This document shows, in pieces, positions 59,102-64,000 of a stretch of DNA of 64,000 nt (positions within the stretch are counted from its first letter, which is position 1; the number at the start of each line of letters is the position of its first letter). Location: positions 62,001 to 126,000 of the forward strand of contig JAFGUG010000023.1 in assembly GCA_016938655.1 (NCBI GenBank), given 5' to 3'. The DNA is from Thiotrichales bacterium. Lineage in GTDB: Bacteria; Pseudomonadota; Gammaproteobacteria; Thiomicrospirales; Thiomicrospiraceae. A program made the position numbers and the translations under genes. The notes beneath the pieces are model-generated. The model did no database searches. It was not told the origin of the DNA and saw nothing but the letters and a program-made list of their open reading frames with translations.

Positions 59102-59731
59102 TCACAACTGAATCACAAACACCTTCTCGACCATGGCATGGCCTTTGCGATTCGTACTCACTTCTGACACCTTTTCAACCTGAGCAAACCCGCTAAACAA
59201 CGCATTCACTTCGTCTTCGGTTACTGAAAACGGGGGGCCAGACATTTGCGATTGATCGTATTCCATGGTCACCATCAACAGCTTACAACCCTTTGGCAAA
59301 ATCGTTTGCAAGTGTTGCACATATTGTTGACGCATTTCAGGCGGTAACGCCACAATCGCGGCTCGGTCATACACCGCTTTAATGTCCGCACAATCTTCGG
59401 CGCTTAATTTAAAAAAGTCACCACACAGCAAGGTCATTGCCGCCAGTTCATAACCACAAAAATGGTCGTGTTTAACTGGCTGTGCTTGAATATGGTTTTC
59501 CACTAAAAACTCGTCTAACGCCTGCTGGCTCAACTCCACACCCAAGACTTCATGACCTTGCTGATGCAACCACAACATATCCAACGACTTACCGCACAAT
59601 GGCACCAACACCGCTTCGTCGCCCTTTAAATCCAGCGTTTGCCAGTGTGTTCTCAAAAATTCATTAATCTCCGACTGATGAAATCCCACCACCCCGCTTG
59701 CCCACATCTTGTGCCAAAATTCTGCTTGCAC
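59102..59731 (-). CDS. tpm: Thiopurine S-methyltransferase family protein
   Basis: FWHKMWASGVVGFHQSEINEFL, LVPLCGKSLDMLWLHQQGHEVLGVE. Confidence 0.93.
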   Translation of the reverse strand: MQAEFWHKMWASGVVGFHQSEINEFLRTHWQTLDLKGDEAVLVPLCGKSLDMLWLHQQGHEVLGVELSQQALDEFLVENHIQAQPVKHDHFCGYELAAMTLLCGDFFKLSAEDCADIKAVYDRAAIVALPPEMRQQYVQHLQTILPKGCKLLMVTMEYDQSQMSGPPFSVTEDEVNALFSGFAQVEKVSEVSTNRKGHAMVEKVFVIQL

Positions 59732-59816
59732 GCTTCTTCCCCATAAAACAATCTAAACACTTTATAATGCTCAAAATTATAACACTCTAACTTTTAACTC
59801 ATAGGGCCATAAGCGC

Positions 59817-60371
59817 ATGAAAAACACTGAAACCAAGCCGACTTTCTGGAAAAAACCGTGGGTTAAAAACGTATTAACCGTCTTGGTGTTTGTGGCCGCT
59901 TATCTGACGTTGCGCCCGTTTATGCAAGGCGACGTGATTCATGGCCAAGTACCGCCGATTGAACTCAAAAGCATCAGCGGCGAAACCTTTGATTTATCCA
60001 ACATTCAAGAACCGACCTTAATTCATATTTGGGCAACGTGGTGCCCCATTTGTGGCGTAACCCAAGGCAGTGTCGAGTCGGTGGCTAACGATTACAAAGT
60101 AATCAATATTGCAACACAGTCAGGCGACGACCAAGCCTTGTTTGACTACGCCAAAGAAAACGAAATGAACGCTGCAATAATCGTGAACGACTTCAACGGC
60201 AAGCTGATGTCGCTGTTTGGCAGCAAGGCTGTGCCAGCGGACTTTATTATTGCACCCGGTGGCGAAATTCAATTTGTGGAAGTGGGCTTTACCTCTGAAC
60301 TCGGGTTGCGTCTGCGTTTATGGTGGGCAGGCCTGTCCAGTTCCCCTGAAACTGAAGCCGTCGCGCAATAA
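59817..60371 (+). CDS. Thioredoxin-like TlpA/ScsD-type membrane-anchored protein
   Basis: N-terminal TM, WATWCPICGVTQGS active site. Confidence 0.88.
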   Translation: MKNTETKPTFWKKPWVKNVLTVLVFVAAYLTLRPFMQGDVIHGQVPPIELKSISGETFDLSNIQEPTLIHIWATWCPICGVTQGSVESVANDYKVINIATQSGDDQALFDYAKENEMNAAIIVNDFNGKLMSLFGSKAVPADFIIAPGGEIQFVEVGFTSELGLRLRLWWAGLSSSPETEAVAQ

Positions 60372-60373
60372 TC

Positions 60374-61066
60374 ATGAAGTTAGACGGCGAGATTATTCAC
60401 AGCGCGCGGGATGAATTTGGTTTGCTGCAAGTGGTGGACAATAAAGTCACTCGCAAACTCTTTTTTGATTCACCCATTGAACAAAGCTGTATTTTCTTAA
60501 ACGCCCCCATGACGTTAAACTTTGAGTACCAAGAAAGGATCGTCGAACTGGTGGTTAAAGCCGCTGCAACGCATAAACCCAAACACGATTTTAGAGTGCT
60601 TATGCTCGGCATGGGTGGTGGCAGCATGGCACAACACCTGTACCACGCTGTTCCCAATTTGCAAATGACGGTGGTGGAGCTCCGCCAAATCGTCATTGAT
60701 GCCGCTTATCAGTTTTTTCAAATGCCCAATGAGCCGGAAATTGACGTGATTCAAGACGATGCCATTGCTTTTATGGCCGAAAATGAACACCAATACGATG
60801 GAATCATTGTTGATATTTTTGATGCTAACGGCTTGCCGTCTAATTTAAGTAATGCCGATTTTCAACGCAATCTTTGGCGCAATTTAAACTCAGCAGGCCT
60901 GCTGATTTTTAATCTGTGGAATGAAGAGTCGCCCACCGGCGAGGGCAAGCCAACCCTTGAAACCGCCGAGGTTTTAGACTATTGGCAACAAGCCCATTCG
61001 CAAAGCCGGTTAAACCAGTATAATGTGCGCACCAGCAATAATTTGATTTTAACGATTCAACGTTAA
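60374..61066 (+). CDS. Spermidine synthase-like methyltransferase-fold protein
   Basis: VLMLGMGGGSMAQHLYHAVPNLQMTVVELRQIVIDAAYQFF. Confidence 0.85.
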   Translation: MKLDGEIIHSARDEFGLLQVVDNKVTRKLFFDSPIEQSCIFLNAPMTLNFEYQERIVELVVKAAATHKPKHDFRVLMLGMGGGSMAQHLYHAVPNLQMTVVELRQIVIDAAYQFFQMPNEPEIDVIQDDAIAFMAENEHQYDGIIVDIFDANGLPSNLSNADFQRNLWRNLNSAGLLIFNLWNEESPTGEGKPTLETAEVLDYWQQAHSQSRLNQYNVRTSNNLILTIQR

Positions 61067-61107
61067 CCCTCAAACGCACCCCATTATTTTAAAAAAGAAC
61101 GAGTTAT

Positions 61108-63030
61108 ATGGCCCTTCTGTATTTACGTGACATCTCTTTAAGCTTCGGCGCCGCACCGCTGTTTAACAAAGCCAACTTTCAAATTGAACCCAATGAACGC
61201 GTCTGTATCGTCGGTCGAAATGGCGAAGGAAAGTCAACGCTATTAAAAGTGATTGAAGGCCAACTCTTAGTGGATAGCGGTACGCGCATTGTGCAAGATG
61301 GCGTAAAAATTGCCAAACTGCAACAAGAAGTGCCGCACGATACCCACGGCAGTGTGTTTCATGTTATCTCAGAAGGTCTTGGAAATTCAGGGCCGTTGAT
61401 TGAGCGTTTTCATGAACTCAGCTTAGAGATGGAAGCCAACTACTCCGAAGAAATTTTAGAGACGTTCACCGAAGTCCAACAGCAGATTGAAGACATCAAC
61501 GGCTGGGAACTTAAGCAACGCGTTGAAACCATTATCTCCAAGCTTGACTTGCCCAGTGAATCGGAGTTCTCCAAACTGTCGGGTGGGATGAAACGCCGCG
61601 TGTTATTAGCGCAAGCGTTGGTACAAGAACCGGAAATTCTTCTGCTTGATGAACCGACTAACCACTTAGACATTCCCTCTATTCAGTGGCTGGAAGGGTT
61701 CTTAAAAACCATTCGTTGCTCCTTAGTGTTTATCACCCACGACCGTGCTTTTTTACAAGCGCTGGCCACGCGTATTGTGGAACTCGACCGCGGTAATATC
61801 GCCAGCTGGGAGTGCAACTACCACACCTACCTTGAACGCAAAGCCGACCAGCTGGAAGCCGAAGCCAAACAAAGTGCCCTATTCGATAAAAAACTGGCAC
61901 AAGAAGAGGTTTGGATTCGTCAAGGCATCAAAGCCCGTCGTACCCGAAACGAAGGCCGTGTTCGCGCACTAGAACGCTTAAGAGAAGAGCACAAAGCGCG
62001 TCGCAGTCAACAAGGCAAAGCCAACTTACAACTCAACAAAACCGCGCTTTCTGGTAAGCAAGTTATCGACATTGAAGACCTGAGCTTCAGTTTTGACAAT
62101 CGTATTATTGTCACCGATTTCTCAAGCACCATTATGCGTGGCGATAAGGTCGGAATTATTGGTGAAAACGGCTGCGGTAAATCGACGCTTATCGCCTTAA
62201 TATTAGGCAAACTGCAACCGACGTCCGGAACCGTTAAACTCGGTACCAACTTAGACATCGCCTACTTTGACCAACATCGTTCACAGTTGGACGAGAACAA
62301 AGCCGTAGCCGAAAACGTCATTGATGAGAGCGATTACGTTGAGATTGATGGCGTGCGTAAACACATCATTGGTTACTTGGGTGACTTCTTATTCTCGCCA
62401 GACCGTGCACGTCAGCCAGTAAAAGCGTTATCAGGTGGCGAGCGTAACCGTTTGTTATTGGCGCGCGTATTCGCCAAGCCATCAAACTTACTCATTCTGG
62501 ATGAGCCGACCAACGATTTAGACGTTGAAACCTTAGAGCTGTTAGAAGAGTTGTTAATGAGCTACAAAGGCACGGTGCTGATTGTCAGCCATGACCGTGC
62601 TTTCTTAAATAATGTGGCCACCAGTTCCATTGTGTTCGATGCACCCGGCATTGTGAACGAGTACATTGGCGGTTATGACGACTGGTTACGTCAGCGTCCC
62701 GATTACTCGCAGATTCTAAAAGAAGAGAAAAAACTTACGCCTCAACTGCCGGAAACCAAAGCACCAGAAAAAGCCCCGGCTCCGGTTGCTAAACCTAAAA
62801 AACTCAGTTACAAAGACCAGCGTGAATACGATGGATTACCGGCGTTAATCGAAGAATTGGAGCAAGCATTAGAAGGCTTAAGTGAGCAGATGAATGACCC
62901 AAGTTTCTATCAAAAACCCGAAGCTGAAACCCAAAAGGTTATCAAAGCCTTAGCGGATAAAGAGGCCGAGCTGGAAGCGGCCTTTGAACGTTGGGAGGTT
63001 TTAGAAGCGATGGTGATGGGCGACCTTTAA
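61108..63030 (+). CDS. uup: ABC-F family ATPase (Uup-like)
   Basis: Two ABC domains (GRNGEGKSTLLK; GENGCGKSTLIA), LSGGMKRRVLLAQAL, C-terminal coiled coil. Confidence 0.92.
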   Translation: MALLYLRDISLSFGAAPLFNKANFQIEPNERVCIVGRNGEGKSTLLKVIEGQLLVDSGTRIVQDGVKIAKLQQEVPHDTHGSVFHVISEGLGNSGPLIERFHELSLEMEANYSEEILETFTEVQQQIEDINGWELKQRVETIISKLDLPSESEFSKLSGGMKRRVLLAQALVQEPEILLLDEPTNHLDIPSIQWLEGFLKTIRCSLVFITHDRAFLQALATRIVELDRGNIASWECNYHTYLERKADQLEAEAKQSALFDKKLAQEEVWIRQGIKARRTRNEGRVRALERLREEHKARRSQQGKANLQLNKTALSGKQVIDIEDLSFSFDNRIIVTDFSSTIMRGDKVGIIGENGCGKSTLIALILGKLQPTSGTVKLGTNLDIAYFDQHRSQLDENKAVAENVIDESDYVEIDGVRKHIIGYLGDFLFSPDRARQPVKALSGGERNRLLLARVFAKPSNLLILDEPTNDLDVETLELLEELLMSYKGTVLIVSHDRAFLNNVATSSIVFDAPGIVNEYIGGYDDWLRQRPDYSQILKEEKKLTPQLPETKAPEKAPAPVAKPKKLSYKDQREYDGLPALIEELEQALEGLSEQMNDPSFYQKPEAETQKVIKALADKEAELEAAFERWEVLEAMVMGDL

Positions 63031-63131
63031 ACACTCTTTTATTGCGCTTAAAACTGAGGTTTAAAACTCAACAGGCCTGCTAACTTTAATGGTAGCAGGC
63101 CTGTTGCTTTTTAAAACGCCTAAAACTTAAC

Positions 63132-63599
63132 TTACTTCGCTAAGATGGCATCAGGCGTTAAATCGCCTCTTAGGGCTTTCCAGCGATTTAAACGGTGTAG
63201 CACTCTTAACAATTGTGTCGCCTTCACCGGGCGGTCTATTTGAAATTTAAAGTAACCTTTGTCAATAAAATCCGACACCGGCAAGGTCTCTTCTGGCGAC
63301 GCCATTAAAATCAACGGCGTTTGTGCCACGCCCGGATTCACGCGCACCACATCCAACCAACAGGCCTCTAAATCAATCGCCAAATCAGGGGTCACAAACA
63401 CCGCCATATAAATACGATGCGTACTGTAACGGCGCGACTCTAAATCAGCCAACATCGACTCAATCGAGTTAAGACCAATCACCTCTAAACCGTAGTGGTT
63501 TAAAAAATCTTTGACCTTCTCAAACAGCACCAAGTCCGGCTCACAAAAAGCGACCTTTTTACCTTTTAACCAAATCAACTCGTCTTTATAGGACATCAT
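63132..63599 (-). CDS. Response-regulator receiver-like protein
   Basis: 155 aa; receiver-like fold pattern (KKVAFCEPDLVLFEKVKDFLNHYGLEVIGLNS...TPLILMASPEE...DRPVKATQLLRVLHRL). Confidence 0.65.
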   Translation of the reverse strand: MMSYKDELIWLKGKKVAFCEPDLVLFEKVKDFLNHYGLEVIGLNSIESMLADLESRRYSTHRIYMAVFVTPDLAIDLEACWLDVVRVNPGVAQTPLILMASPEETLPVSDFIDKGYFKFQIDRPVKATQLLRVLHRLNRWKALRGDLTPDAILAK

Positions 63600-63786
63600 G
63601 GTTCCTCAAACTATTCACGCTATTATCCTTAATGCGACCAGACTTTTGTACAAAATTGAAAAATATTCCCATTAATCGTCCATCATTGCCCTGGGTTATC
63701 ACCACAAACAAATCTGCGTGTTAAGCCGAATAAGGTATAATGTTTACCACTTTTTTTAAACACAAATAAACCTCAGGAAGTCGCCG

Positions 63787-64000
63787 ATGAGCTGTAAGGA
63801 TCAACACACATACTCTACATTTTGTCGTTCACAAAACAACGCGATGAAAGAGCCGATGTTTTTCGGTCAAAACGTCAACGTAGCGCGTTACGACCAGCAA
63901 AAATACCCTATTTTTGAAAAACTCATTGAGAAACAATTAAGCTTCTTCTGGCGTCCTGAAGAGGTTGATCTATCTTCTGATAGAACCGAGTATGCGGATC
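63787..64000 (+). CDS. nrdB: Class I ribonucleotide reductase beta subunit (N-terminal part; truncated by window edge)
   Basis: [71 protein letters not shown]. Confidence 0.93.
   Translation, partial: MSCKDQHTYSTFCRSQNNAMKEPMFFGQNVNVARYDQQKYPIFEKLIEKQLSFFWRPEEVDLSSDRTEYAD

Overview
The window is a gammaproteobacterial chromosome segment, probably from a sulfur-oxidizer of the Thiomicrospira/Hydrogenovibrio type (inferred from gene content and protein style, not tested). It has three parts. (1) 1-6137: a minus-strand type II secretion cluster, gspG(partial)-gspF-gspE-gspD-gspC. (2) About 6363-27131: a ~20.75 kb AT-rich genomic island inserted at the 3' end of an elongator tRNA-Met(CAU) gene, bounded by a 17-bp direct repeat (TATGGTGGCTACACCGG). 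It carries a tyrosine integrase beside the tRNA, a Rep-like winged-helix gene with iteron-like repeats inside its ORF, a possible MobI-like gene with oriT-like repeats, and several orphan small proteins, one extremely acidic. Its main cargo is a 12.9 kb co-directional operon: SNF2 helicase with a degenerate PLD-like N-terminus - DUF4391-like - Fic - type III Mod (split by an in-frame amber codon) - SF1 helicase - DUF2290-like protein - type III Res. A structured leader or sRNA and three small overlapping ORFs precede it. (3) 27541-64000: core genes. These include urea/short-chain amide uptake and degradation (urtABCDE, fmdA/fmdB, amiE with a CbbQ/CbbO-like pair, ureGFECBAD and a nickel transporter), a TorF-like porin, a ModE-like regulator, a diguanylate cyclase, a COG0523 GTPase, nrdA, a poly-HAMP chemoreceptor, CheY, HDOD, cysQ, nudE, a HAD nucleotidase, a TPMT family protein, a thioredoxin-like protein, a spermidine-synthase-like protein, an ABC-F protein and the start of nrdB. 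The strongest candidates for new biology are the composite type III-like defence operon and the architecture of the element that carries it. All assignments were made by eye from sequence motifs; no database search was run.
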